NCBI RefSeq assembly: GCF_002494345.1
Contig: NZ_NXNI01000001.1
Span: forward strand, 1,302,001-1,366,000
Direction of reading: 5' to 3'
DNA from: Natrinema ejinorense
Lineage (GTDB): Archaea > Halobacteriota > Halobacteria > Halobacteriales > Natrialbaceae
DNA: 64,000 nt
Positions 8,719 to 19,345 of the stretch are shown one piece after another. The position numbers and the translations under genes were made by a program. Numbering within the stretch: position 1 is the first letter of the stretch; every line of letters starts with the position of its first letter. The notes under the pieces were generated by a model. The model saw nothing but the letters and a program-made list of their open reading frames with translations. It was not told the DNA's origin and ran no database searches.

Positions 8719-8889
8719 GGCTCTGTTGAAATCCTATTTTCTCGACACCTTTCTTGCCAGAATAGTCGTTAGGCAGGTGGGGGACTGATAGTTAGAGAAG
8801 TCACCAGTTTCGATGGATATTATGCGAGCGTGCTGCATACACAGCGCAAATACAGCAGATTTAGCATTGAGAAACTAACCCGTAATAGG
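8719..8889. mobile_element. Possible terminal relic of an older insertion sequence
   Basis: Starts with ggctctgttgaaatcc (8719-8734), which shares the gttgaa core with the inverted repeats of the intact IS at 7601-8540 and looks like a haloarchaeal IS end. The following roughly 150 bases are AT-rich, have no open frame of note, and separate the truncated gene at 8543 from the membrane protein at 8890. No partner end was found. Confidence 0.3.
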
Positions 8890-9288
8890 TTAGCTGAGCA
8901 AATTGTGAAGCCTCGTTTTACCGGGCCATACCCATATAATCAGATAGATCACGATGACAGTGATGACTGCGGTGGAACCGATAAAGAGCGCACCCAAGAG
9001 AGCAGGTGAGTAAAGGAACAACCCTGGAGGCGTATCGCCTCCACATTTATTCAATATGTCGAAAATAATGGCTGGAATAGCGAGAACAGTCGTGGGGAAA
9101 ATAATCAATATGCTGAATGTCTCCAATGCCCATACTGGTGTAGACGTGAGAAAAGCGAGACCTACTAAAAACAGCCAACTCATACCCGACAGTGCCGGTA
9201 AATACCACCATTTGTCCGTGTAAGTGGCAATAGATTCGAATGATCGGCGAATCTTAAACGGGTCGCTTTCAATACTCATATTTGACAC
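8890..9288 (-). CDS. Hypothetical membrane protein, accessory region
   Basis: Protein of 132 aa (129 aa if the ATG at 9279 is used) with about 30 hydrophilic N-terminal residues and then three predicted membrane helices (about 28-50, 55-77 and 95-120). Its codons are clearly poorer in G/C at third positions than those of flanking core genes, which fits acquired DNA. No family recognised. It lies alone between IS relics and a divergent non-coding stretch. Confidence 0.6.
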   Translation of the reverse strand: MSNMSIESDPFKIRRSFESIATYTDKWWYLPALSGMSWLFLVGLAFLTSTPVWALETFSILIIFPTTVLAIPAIIFDILNKCGGDTPPGLFLYSPALLGALFIGSTAVITVIVIYLIIWVWPGKTRLHNLLS

Positions 9289-9515
9289 TTGTAATCACCT
9301 ATTGTAACGTTTTTGCTCACAAAGATAGATTCCCTCTATACTAATCCCTCTGTATCGGTCACGGCGCTTCTGACGAAAATCAGGGGATGTTACGACCTGG
9401 TTCGCTCCACCGTCGATCTACACCTACACTGTTCAGAGTGTTTTATCGATATTGTGAGTGAGACAGCCGACAACGAGTTCACGGTTGTGACGCGATAGGC
9501 GAGCGGGAACTCGTC

Positions 9516-9839
9516 TCACTCGAGTTTTCGGAAGCAGTTGTGACAGAACGACGCGAACGAATCGTTTCCGGCGGCGCAGACTCCACACTGGCCGTCACGA
9601 GTCGTCGATGGCCGCGACTCGGACGGGGGCGTAAAGAGGCTTTTCCGCGGGTCGGCGTACGCATCGATGATGTCACCCCACGTGACCGCCGGATCAGTAT
9701 CGGTGTTCCCTGCGCGGGTCCTCGTGCGTGAAAGCAGTGAACTGCGTTGCATGCGGAGAAGTCCGTGCCAGAGTCCGAGGAAGAAGAGCGACGGGAGGAG
9801 GCAGAGCAAAAGAACCGCTCCAACGAGTACGAGGCTCAT
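9516..9839 (-). CDS. Membrane-anchored small zinc-ribbon protein
   Basis: Protein of 107 aa starting at ATG 9839. An N-terminal membrane helix (about 2-25, LVLVGAVLLLCLLPSLFFLG) is followed by a polar linker and a C-terminal zinc-ribbon with CGVC near residue 80 and CHNC near residue 101. A helix plus a C-terminal zinc ribbon is common among small haloarchaeal proteins of unknown role. A longer frame reaches 9974, but the upstream residues look non-coding. Confidence 0.65.
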   Translation of the reverse strand: MSLVLVGAVLLLCLLPSLFFLGLWHGLLRMQRSSLLSRTRTRAGNTDTDPAVTWGDIIDAYADPRKSLFTPPSESRPSTTRDGQCGVCAAGNDSFASFCHNCFRKLE

Positions 9840-10197
9840 AGAGGGCGGTTCGTCTCGCCCACTATAGTCACACTCGTGCAATCGTTCGCGAGTAATATAC
9901 GTCCCAGCGATCACCGCTGGTCGGGTCTCCAGTTCGATCCGATACGATCGGGCGGCGTGTGAACGGCGAGTCACGTAGACTGAGCGCGTGCGACCTGAGA
10001 GCGGAGCCGTTCGTCTATCCTGTACGTAACGTTACGAAACCAGCGTTAAGTAGAATCCATCACTCACGCCCGGTTTCCCGTGAATCGCCGAACAAACCCC
10101 TGATCCACCAGTACTATCCTCAACTGTCATTTTGAAACGAGCTCGATAAATTATCAAATATGGGATAGTTTTATTGCCGTTGCCGGATCGGATCGCA
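9840..10197. other. Intergenic region between divergent genes
   Basis: About 360 bases without a supported gene. The part from 10020 to 10190 is AT-rich and contains the promoter region of the methyltransferase gene. I see no repeat or RNA gene here. Confidence 0.5.
10168..10176 (+). promoter_or_regulatory. TATA-like box for the methyltransferase operon
   Basis: gttttattg is centred about 26 bases before the ATG at 10198. This fits a leaderless transcript and decides that start over the TTG at 10174. Confidence 0.45.
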
Positions 10198-10923
10198 ATG
10201 ACGATACTGGAGACGCGAACTATGCACCCGAGCAATCCCGATACACCACGAGATCAGCCGAATCGGACGAGCAGCGATCGGACCGACCGACCGAAGTCGG
10301 CTCAACCACGCCCCATGTCGGCCGAAGAGATCGCCGATTCGTACGGGGACGTAGCCGACGAACTCGTTCGATGGAGTCGACTCGAGCGACTCTTCGCAGG
10401 TCGATATCGTCGCCGCCAGTTCGAGAACGCGGCCGGACGAGTCCTCGATGTCGCCTGTGGGACGGGCCGGAACTTCCGATATCTCTCCACAGCCACGGAC
10501 GTCGTCGGCATCGACATCAGCGACGAGATGCTCGCTCACGCCCGTGACGAACTCGACGGCCTCGCTCTGGATGGCACGCTCCACCGGATGGACGCACAGG
10601 CACTCGCGTTCCCTGACGACAGCTTCGACACCGTCATTTCGTCGTTTGCCACGTGCACGTTCCCGGACCCGATCACGGCCCTCCGAGAGATGCAGCGAGT
10701 CTGCAAACCGGGCGGTCAGCTACTGTTTCTCGAACACAGTCGCAGCGACGTGGCACCGCTTGCCTGGCTCCAGGACTGGCGCGCCGAGTCCCACTATCAA
10801 ACGGCCGGCTGCCAACTGAATCACGAGCCACTGGAAACCGTTCAGAAAACGGATCTCGCGATCGAGAAGACCAACAAGCAACTCTTCGGACTCGTCGCCG
10901 GGATCGAAGCCACCCCTCCCTGA
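10198..10923 (+). CDS. Class I SAM-dependent methyltransferase
   Basis: Methyltransferase of about 241 aa. Motif I is VLDVACGTGRNFRYL (near residue 83), followed by VVGIDISDEMLAHAR (acidic loop) and FDTVISSFATCTFPDP (motif IV). PGGQLLFLEHSRSD is the late beta-strand block. The set resembles UbiE/phospholipid-type methyltransferases, but the substrate is not determinable. A polar 40-residue N-terminal extension is low-complexity. Seven bases separate it from the serine hydrolase gene, so the three genes 10198-13026 are probably one transcript. Confidence 0.88.
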   Translation: MTILETRTMHPSNPDTPRDQPNRTSSDRTDRPKSAQPRPMSAEEIADSYGDVADELVRWSRLERLFAGRYRRRQFENAAGRVLDVACGTGRNFRYLSTATDVVGIDISDEMLAHARDELDGLALDGTLHRMDAQALAFPDDSFDTVISSFATCTFPDPITALREMQRVCKPGGQLLFLEHSRSDVAPLAWLQDWRAESHYQTAGCQLNHEPLETVQKTDLAIEKTNKQLFGLVAGIEATPP

Positions 10924-10930
10924 CGAATCG

Positions 10931-12625
10931 ATGACTCGAGAACGAACCCACTGGAGAAAACGCGGCAAAGACCGACTCACCAGGCGACGGTTCCTCGGTG
11001 GACTCGGTGGCATCGGTCTCGCCAGTTTCACCGATCCCGCTGGTCGAGCGAGCGCCACTATCGGATCCGCAGCCGATTCCCCACCGGGAGATGACGGCCA
11101 GTTCGCTGCCCCGGACGAACTCGAGGCGTTCGTCGACGATGTACTGACACGCCGAATCGGGAACGTCACTCCTGGCGCGAGCGTTGCCATCGTCGAGGGT
11201 GATACACCCCTCCTCACCAAGGGATACGGCGACGCTGACGTGGACACCGGAGTCCCGGTCACGGCTGACGAGACCCCGTTCCGTGTCGGGTCGGTTGGCA
11301 AACTGGTGACCTACACTGCGGTCATGCAAGGGGTTGAACGAGGAGTCGTTGCTCTCGACGAAGACGTCAACACGTATCTCGAAGGCTCCGAGGTTACGGT
11401 TCCGGAGACGTACGACGTCCCCGTGACGCTCCGGCATCTCGGAACCCACACCGCCGGCTTCGAGTCGGTCCTCGATCCCGAAATCGTCACCGATCGAGAC
11501 GAGCTCGCCCCGTTAGGCAGGCTTCTCGCTGACCACCAGCCGTCCCGTGTACGCCCACCGGGCGAAACCGTGGCATACTCGAACTATGGTGCAGCCCTGG
11601 CCGGGCATATCGTCGCCGAAGTCCACGACACGACGTTCGAGGAGTACGTCCAGTCGGAACTCTTCGAGCCGCTCGAGATGACTCACAGCACGTTCGCTCA
11701 ACCGGTCCCGGACGGCCACCCCGGTGACCTCGCGGCTGGCCACACACGAGACGGAGAGACGTTCACGACCACAGACGAGGTATTCATCAACATGCGCCCC
11801 GCGGGAGCGATGAGCGCGACAGCGAACGATATGGCTGCGTTCATGAGCGCACATCTCGGTACCGGTGCGGTCGGCGACACACGAATCTTGAAGGCGGATA
11901 CGGCGCGGACGATGCACGACCGCCACCACGTGCGCCATCCAGCGGTCACCAACTGGCGATACGGGTTCTACGAGTACGGCGATCCGGAGGGCGACCTTCT
12001 CGGCCACTCGGGCGCGACGATCGATTTCACGAGTCAACTCGTACTCGCACCCGGCCACGATGTCGGGATCTTCGTAACTTACAATAGCAACAGCAGCAAG
12101 CCTCCTGCGGCCGTCGTCGATGAAATCATCGCCGAATACGACCTGCAACCATCACCAACCGCGCCCCCTCGGACGCCCGGCGATCAGGAACGTGCCAAGC
12201 GGGTCGCCGGTGAGTACAGCGTCACGCACCTTCCCCAGAGCGGTCCGCTCCAGGTGGTCGAGTTGTTGGAGCGAGTCTCTGTTGAACCGGCGGGTAACGG
12301 GCGTCTCCTCACTACGACGCTCGATGGAGACGCCAGGCAGTGGGTCGAAACGAAGCCATACGTGTATCGGGAAGACGGTGGCCACGACGTCCTAGCCTTC
12401 GAGGTCGCGGATGGCGACGTGGAGACGATGTACCTGAGCAGCGACCCCACTGGGAGTTACGAGCCGGTCCCGTTCCACGAACGGCAACTCGTCACCGGTA
12501 GCGTCCTCGGCACCGCTCTCACCGGATTTGGACTCTCCCTCGTCGGGTGGAGTGCGGTCGGAGGATGGCGACGATGGGCGGACCGAACCACCGACGGCGA
12601 GACCGACACGGAGGAAACCGGATGA
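10931..12625 (+). CDS. Tat-exported serine hydrolase (beta-lactamase/AmpC-like)
   Basis: Serine hydrolase of 564 aa in the class C beta-lactamase/penicillin-binding-protein fold. A Tat signal (LTRRRFLGGLGGIGL, about 17-31) directs export. The catalytic set is present: Ser121-x-x-Lys124 (SVGK), Tyr216-Ser-Asn (YSNYG) and His359-Ser-Gly in place of KTG. The C-terminus has one membrane helix (about 520-540). Bacterial relatives usually continue with several helices. Here those seem to be encoded by the next gene, which overlaps by ATGA. The substrate is unknown. Archaea lack peptidoglycan, so an esterase or peptidase role is likelier. Confidence 0.9.
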   Translation: MTRERTHWRKRGKDRLTRRRFLGGLGGIGLASFTDPAGRASATIGSAADSPPGDDGQFAAPDELEAFVDDVLTRRIGNVTPGASVAIVEGDTPLLTKGYGDADVDTGVPVTADETPFRVGSVGKLVTYTAVMQGVERGVVALDEDVNTYLEGSEVTVPETYDVPVTLRHLGTHTAGFESVLDPEIVTDRDELAPLGRLLADHQPSRVRPPGETVAYSNYGAALAGHIVAEVHDTTFEEYVQSELFEPLEMTHSTFAQPVPDGHPGDLAAGHTRDGETFTTTDEVFINMRPAGAMSATANDMAAFMSAHLGTGAVGDTRILKADTARTMHDRHHVRHPAVTNWRYGFYEYGDPEGDLLGHSGATIDFTSQLVLAPGHDVGIFVTYNSNSSKPPAAVVDEIIAEYDLQPSPTAPPRTPGDQERAKRVAGEYSVTHLPQSGPLQVVELLERVSVEPAGNGRLLTTTLDGDARQWVETKPYVYREDGGHDVLAFEVADGDVETMYLSSDPTGSYEPVPFHERQLVTGSVLGTALTGFGLSLVGWSAVGGWRRWADRTTDGETDTEETG

Positions 12626-13026
12626 CGGACCACACCTCGAGGAACCCAGCGTCACAGTCGAACGAAGACGACTCCTGGGCCACAGTTACACACGGCCTCC
12701 AACGCCGTCTGACCAACCCCGCGTGGCTCGCCAGAGCAGCGGGGGTCGGACTGAGCAGCGTCTCGGTCGGCTTCGTCTCGATCTTCCTGCTCGTCCTCGA
12801 GCGCGGTGGCGAACTCACACTCATCACACGGCCACTCTCGATGCGAATTGCGCTCGCAGTTCCACCCCTGATCGCGATCCTCGCGCTCGCGACGACTGTT
12901 GGTGCGATACTCGGATGGCGGAACCGCTACTGGTCACTATCCGCCCGCATCCACCAGACGATACTGGCCCTTCTCGGCATCGGCTTCACCTGGCAGCTCC
13001 ACGTACTCGGCTTCACCGTGCTCTAA
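12622..13026 (+). CDS. Small membrane protein, probable detached C-terminal domain of the serine hydrolase
   Basis: Protein of 134 aa starting at ATG 12622 inside the stop of the upstream gene. About 30 polar residues are followed by three helices (about 40-62, 78-100 and 112-132). The end WSLSARIHQTILALLGIG resembles the last helices of serine hydrolases that carry a fused C-terminal membrane region. The neighbour already ends with one helix, so the two products together rebuild that layout. Whether this is a natural split or a fixed frameshift cannot be told. Confidence 0.8.
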   Translation: MTDHTSRNPASQSNEDDSWATVTHGLQRRLTNPAWLARAAGVGLSSVSVGFVSIFLLVLERGGELTLITRPLSMRIALAVPPLIAILALATTVGAILGWRNRYWSLSARIHQTILALLGIGFTWQLHVLGFTVL

Positions 13027-13274
13027 CCGGTCTCTCCAATGGTACTGTTCTTCGACTGGGTTTACTCTCGGCCGGTGGGGTTCGCCGTGAGCGAGACGTG
13101 GGGACGGGGTATGTCGCCAGTGACGAGTCCGAGAACCGCCAGTGTGGCGCTGAAACTACACTAGTTGATGCCTCTGCAAGACTTGCCCGCCAACACCACA
13201 ACACCGACTCACTCGATCCGGGTAGAACTGGATATTCGTAAACCCCTAGTAGCAGGAGTACTTCATACCGAGCA

Positions 13275-13730
13275 ATGACCTACGAACACCTCGATTCGGA
13301 TCTCGTAAACGAACTGCTCAACGACGGTCGGGCGAGCCTCCGCAGCCTCGCCGAAGAACTCGACGTCTCCGTGACCACCGTTTCGAACCACCTCTCGGAT
13401 CTCGAGGAGGAGGGCGTGATCGAGGGCTACACCCCGAAGATCGACTACGATGCGGTCGGTTACGACGTCACCGCCGTCATGCAACTCAAAGCCGAGGGGA
13501 ACGCCCTGCCCGAAATCACGGAGACGCTGAAAGATCACCGCCAGATGATCTCCGTCTACGAGGTCACGGGGGACTACGACGTGATCGCGATCGGGAAGTT
13601 CAAAGACACCGACGACATGAACGATCAGATCAAGATGTTGATCACGGATCCCGACATCAATCAGTCGAATACGAGCATCGTCCTCAACGCGGTCTCGGAA
13701 AACGAGCAGTTCGAACTCGACACGGAGTGA
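13275..13730 (+). CDS. lrp: Lrp/AsnC-family transcription regulator
   Basis: Regulator of 151 aa. The N-terminal winged helix-turn-helix (about 20-50, [20 protein letters not shown]) is followed by the RAM/ligand-binding domain with the [11 protein letters not shown] block (about 98-108). Members bind amino acids and form octamers. This sequence resembles the haloarchaeal Lrp that sits next to glutamine synthetase in other genomes, but glnA is not in this window. It is transcribed alone, with 250 bases of non-coding DNA upstream. Confidence 0.9.
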   Translation: MTYEHLDSDLVNELLNDGRASLRSLAEELDVSVTTVSNHLSDLEEEGVIEGYTPKIDYDAVGYDVTAVMQLKAEGNALPEITETLKDHRQMISVYEVTGDYDVIAIGKFKDTDDMNDQIKMLITDPDINQSNTSIVLNAVSENEQFELDTE

Positions 13731-13847
13731 GCCACGGCGGGTCGTACCGTCTCGAGCGGGCGCACTCCGACCGCTGAGTCGGCAGGGGTGATTTCACAGC
13801 CCCGATCGCTCCGTTCGATCGCTCGCTCGAATCCGGTTCGTCTGGCA

Positions 13848-13991
13848 CTACCAATGCCTCATTGTCTGTCTCTCGATCGTACTAACTAGCTGTTGGGACC
13901 GCTCGTCTTCTCCCTGCCATTTGCTGTCGAAATCCAGCCGTTCGACCCGCTCGAAGAAATCCGATCCAAACGCCGAAACTGTGACAACTGC
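13848..13991 (-). pseudogene. Possible orphan C-terminal coding fragment
   Basis: The minus strand carries 47 residues ending FDSKWQGEDERSQQ-LVSTIERQTMRHW-stop, with protein-like composition, in the otherwise empty 290 bases between lrp and 14025. There is no start codon, and the frame then runs antisense into the next gene. It may be a relic. No family recognised. Confidence 0.25.
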
Positions 13992-14024
13992 TAATGGAAG
14001 TGATGCCGTCGGTGCGCAAGAGCC

Positions 14025-14966
14025 ATGGCATACGGTACCAATCCAGAAGATAGATACAGCTACGGGGAGGTAAGCGACGAGGATCGTCGTGAATTCCTGA
14101 AAGCGCTCGGCGTCATCGGGGGTGGCGCCGTCGCCGGAGCGACGTTGCGTGATCTCCGCGCGGAGGTCTCGAGCGGCGCTGCGGGCGGGCTCGCCGAAAT
14201 GGGCGAGGCAGTTCGCGGCGGGTTGACCGGATCCCTCGACGCGGCCCTGTTGAGCGAAGCGGTGACAGCACTCGAGGGGAGCTTCGAACGCCTGCCCCAG
14301 CTCGGGGCGATGGGAGTTCCCGAGCAGGGGGCGTCGGCTTACCAGGAACTGACGACGTCGGCGTGGACGATCAACGATCACCTGTCGGACGCGGGCTTTT
14401 TCGCGAGCGCGGAAGCGAACCTGCCGGCGTTCGAGCCCGCACACATCGAGGAGACGACGCGGCAACTGCTGCACATCGACGCGCTGCCGGCGACGCTTTC
14501 CGAGATCGGGTTCGCGGAGGAAGAACAGACCGCGCTGGTGACCAACATCGTGAACTCGCGCGAGCAGCTCTCGTGGTGGATGGCGACGCCCGACTATCCG
14601 CCCGCTGACGCCGTCGACGACGGTGTCGTCCACGAGTACGTCGCACCGCTCCATCAGCGGGCCGCGGAAGGGTCGCTGCTCTGGATCGACGGACTCGATC
14701 ACTTCCTCTGGCAGCGGGAACCGCTCGTTACCGACGAGATGATCGATCGCGGACTCTGGGACGTCAAGTCGATGCTGGGGGGCTACTACCTGATGGGGTC
14801 GGCCGCTCGTGACCTCGCGGCCGGCGAAATCGCTGACGACCACCTGACGACGCTGACGACCGCCAGTACCGCGGTCATGATCATCGGCCAGGAATTCCTG
14901 ATCAACGACGTCGTCCGGATTACGGACGACAAGCGTGCGCCACGGAACCCGGCGACCACCGACTAA
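14025..14966 (+). CDS. Tat-signal protein paired with the PQQ dehydrogenase
   Basis: Protein of 313 aa whose N-terminus (DRREFLKALGVIGGGAVAG, about 20-39) is a Tat signal. The rest is helical and hydrophilic with no Cys and no recognised domain. The next gene starts 12 bases after its stop and encodes a large quinoprotein without any signal peptide. By analogy with gluconate 2-dehydrogenase subunit 3, a small Tat-bearing partner could carry the quinoprotein across the membrane. This role is inferred from gene order and signal content only. Confidence 0.7.
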   Translation: MAYGTNPEDRYSYGEVSDEDRREFLKALGVIGGGAVAGATLRDLRAEVSSGAAGGLAEMGEAVRGGLTGSLDAALLSEAVTALEGSFERLPQLGAMGVPEQGASAYQELTTSAWTINDHLSDAGFFASAEANLPAFEPAHIEETTRQLLHIDALPATLSEIGFAEEEQTALVTNIVNSREQLSWWMATPDYPPADAVDDGVVHEYVAPLHQRAAEGSLLWIDGLDHFLWQREPLVTDEMIDRGLWDVKSMLGGYYLMGSAARDLAAGEIADDHLTTLTTASTAVMIIGQEFLINDVVRITDDKRAPRNPATTD

Positions 14967-14978
14967 CGGTGATGGCGA

Positions 14979-16856
<1,878 letters not shown>

Positions 16857-16950
16857 CGCGATCGATCCGCCCGACGATTTTTCGGCGACAAAACCGGCCA
16901 GGTGCCAGCCACGGGCAGCCGAGCCGCGACGGAAATCGACCGATCGCGGC

Positions 16951-19098
16951 TTATTCGTCGCTCGTCTCGTTGGCGCTGTCGTCCGCGTCTTGGGCTGCGG
17001 TTTCGTTTTCGACTTCCACGTCCTTCTCCGTCGGTTCGTCGTCCGCTTCCACGTCCTCAGCGGCCGTTTCGTTGTCCGTGTCGGCTTCTGTGTCGTCTTC
17101 GGCTGCCTCGTCGCCGTTCTCCGCCGGGACGAGACGGTGGACAGCCCCCTCGCCCTCGACCGTCGACGTATTGGTCGTCAGGACGTACAGCTCCCCGTCG
17201 GCTCCCTCTCCGAAGCCGTATACGAACCCGGTCGGCCGGCCGTCTGCTGCGGCCTCGCCTTCGACCTGTATCTGCTCGATCGGCCACAGCCCCTCTTGGG
17301 TGGTGCCAGTGGGAGCGTCCGCCGCCTCGTCGGCTTCGGTTTCGTTCCCGCCGTTGCGCTCCTGTTGTTCCTCGTGTAGCTCGTCGCCCCCGTCGTCACT
17401 GATGTTTTCGTCGTCGTCACTGACGTTCTCGCCGTCGTCCTCGGCAGTCGGCGGATCGAGGAACAGGTCCTCGGGACCGCCGTCGCCGTCGTCGGGCCAG
17501 CCCTCCGGGGGCCGGGCGAGAAACAGCGTTCCCGGACTCTCGCCGTCCTGGCTCCAGTCGCCGAAGACGTACGTCCCCTCGAGGTCGTCGATATCGCCGT
17601 CGACGTAGCGGTAGCCGCCGGTGATGGAAACGCCGATCGCCCCGTCACTCTCCTCGGTATCTTCGTCGTCCTCCTCGGCACCGTCGGACTCGAGGATCTC
17701 GAGGTCGTGTGGGTACTCGAGTACCGGATCGAGTAATTCCTCGCCTCCCCTGACGTCGTCGGGCGTGCTGTCGGGACAGTCGTCGGCCGGTTCCGACGGG
17801 GTTTCGGTGCTGAAGCAGTGGGTCCCCTCTTTGACGTTCCAGCTGTAGTTGCCGCCCCGCTGGACGTGATTGACGCTCTCGAAGAGGTTCTGTCCGACGT
17901 CGGCCATCAGGAACTCGCCGTCGTCGGTAAACGACATCCCGCCCCACGGGTTGCGCATCCCCCACGCGTAGTACTCGTCGAGGTGGCCCTCCGCGTCGAC
18001 CAGCGGATTGTCGTCCGGAATCCCGTAGGCGCGTTCGTCGGTCTCGGTATCGACGTCGAGTCGCAGGATGCCACCGAGGAGGTTCTCTTCGGTGTCCTGG
18101 CCGTTTCCGCCCTCGTTTTCGTCGTACCAGTCCTCGACGTGGCCCTCGTCCGCGTCGTTCGCACCGCCACCGTCGCCCGTGGCGACGTAGAGGTAGCCCT
18201 CGGGACCGAACGCGATCGGCCCGGCGTTGTGGTTGAACTGTGGCTCCGGAACCTCGAGGATCGTCCGTTCGGACTCGGGGTCGGCCGTCGAGCGGTCCTC
18301 GTCCGCAGTCGCGAACTCGGAGAGCACGAACGTGTGATCGTACCCCTCGGGCGTTCCCTCCCGCGGCGGCGAGCTATAGCGCACGAAGAACCGGCCGTTG
18401 TCCTCGAACTCGGGGTGGAAGGCGAGCCCGAGCAGTCCCCGTTCGTCGAACTCCTGAAACTCGACGAGCTGGTCCGAGACGTCGAGGAAGGGGTCCTCCT
18501 GCAGGCCGTCCTCGTCGTGCACGTAGATGTATCCGGTCTGATCGACGATGAACCGTCGGTCGGCCTCCTCGTCGGCTACCTGCAACGTTACCGGTGCGGT
18601 CAAGTCGTCGGCGACGGTCTCGAGGCCGACTGTCGGCCCCTCGCCGATGAGCTGGGCGGGTTCCGCGGGTGCCTCGCCGCCGCCGAACTCGATATCGCCG
18701 CGCATCGAGCTGGGATGGGGGCCACAGTAGTATTCGGCCATCGCCTCTTCGGCGGTGAACTCGACCGTCTGGGTATCACCGGTGCTCGAGACGAGCTCCG
18801 TACTCACGAGATCGTTGCCGTCTTCATCCTCGATGTTGAAGTTGTGTGACGCGCCGTCCAGGTTCTCCCAGGTGAGGGTATACTCCTGGCCCGCCTCGAG
18901 CTGGAGGGTCGGGTTCCGTTCGTCGGCGATCGAATCGGGTGACTGACCGATCCAGCCGCTCACTCGGCCGCCGAGTTCGAATTCGCCGGGAAGCGCTTCC
19001 TGTGCGGTCGCCGTCGGTGCGAGACCCGCGATCGCAACTGCTGCGGACGATTGCAGAACGGTCCGCCTCGAAACCCGATTGTCGTCGTTTCGTGTCAT
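16951..19098 (-). CDS. Tat-exported cupredoxin-PQQ sugar dehydrogenase fusion
   Basis: Secreted protein of 715 aa with a Tat signal (VSRRTVLQSSAAVAIAGLA). Residues about 38-140 form a blue-copper domain with ligands His85, Cys125, His128 and Met132 (YYCGPHPSSM). Residues about 155-660 form a soluble PQQ sugar dehydrogenase: GLLGLAFHPEF (His228), GYLYVATGDGG, YAWGMRNPWG, GNYSWNVKEG and YVFGDW. An acidic insertion with NxS/T sites (about 535-600) and an acidic NET-rich tail follow. It should oxidise aldose sugars outside the cell and hand electrons to its own copper. A paralogue is at 49348. It is convergent with the quinoprotein at 14979. Confidence 0.88.
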   Translation of the reverse strand: MTRNDDNRVSRRTVLQSSAAVAIAGLAPTATAQEALPGEFELGGRVSGWIGQSPDSIADERNPTLQLEAGQEYTLTWENLDGASHNFNIEDEDGNDLVSTELVSSTGDTQTVEFTAEEAMAEYYCGPHPSSMRGDIEFGGGEAPAEPAQLIGEGPTVGLETVADDLTAPVTLQVADEEADRRFIVDQTGYIYVHDEDGLQEDPFLDVSDQLVEFQEFDERGLLGLAFHPEFEDNGRFFVRYSSPPREGTPEGYDHTFVLSEFATADEDRSTADPESERTILEVPEPQFNHNAGPIAFGPEGYLYVATGDGGGANDADEGHVEDWYDENEGGNGQDTEENLLGGILRLDVDTETDERAYGIPDDNPLVDAEGHLDEYYAWGMRNPWGGMSFTDDGEFLMADVGQNLFESVNHVQRGGNYSWNVKEGTHCFSTETPSEPADDCPDSTPDDVRGGEELLDPVLEYPHDLEILESDGAEEDDEDTEESDGAIGVSITGGYRYVDGDIDDLEGTYVFGDWSQDGESPGTLFLARPPEGWPDDGDGGPEDLFLDPPTAEDDGENVSDDDENISDDGGDELHEEQQERNGGNETEADEAADAPTGTTQEGLWPIEQIQVEGEAAADGRPTGFVYGFGEGADGELYVLTTNTSTVEGEGAVHRLVPAENGDEAAEDDTEADTDNETAAEDVEADDEPTEKDVEVENETAAQDADDSANETSDE
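17368..17395. repeat. Right arm of the 28-bp inverted repeat
   Basis: Reverse complement of 16400-16427. It lies in the linker of the cupredoxin-PQQ fusion gene, in the same codon phase, and encodes DGGDELHEE again. Confidence 0.9.
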
Positions 19099-19345
19099 AG
19101 TCTCTCAGTACGCTGTGCCCGGTCACGGCAGGATCTCCCCTGCGTTCCCCACGCGCGTACTGCGCACGTAGTGTTGTCAGCTCGCAATAAACCGGCTCCA
19201 TCGTTGCCCGATCAAGATCGACTTGGTCGACCGTCGAGTTGGCAATCCCTACTTGGCGCGCCCTAACGCTGTGTTTCCACGCGGAGTTCGGGCCCCGCCG
19301 TTCGACCGTCCCGAGGGAGGGGGCGGCCGGCCGCGTTTCGTGTTC

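Noticed and set aside
9313-9498. A 61-codon frame with HCSECF
   Set aside because: TTG start, AT-rich, no partner motif and no ribosome site.
7261-13026. Genomic island integrated at tRNA-Glu
   Set aside because: No direct repeat of the tRNA 3' end and no integrase were found, so the patch is called accessory only.
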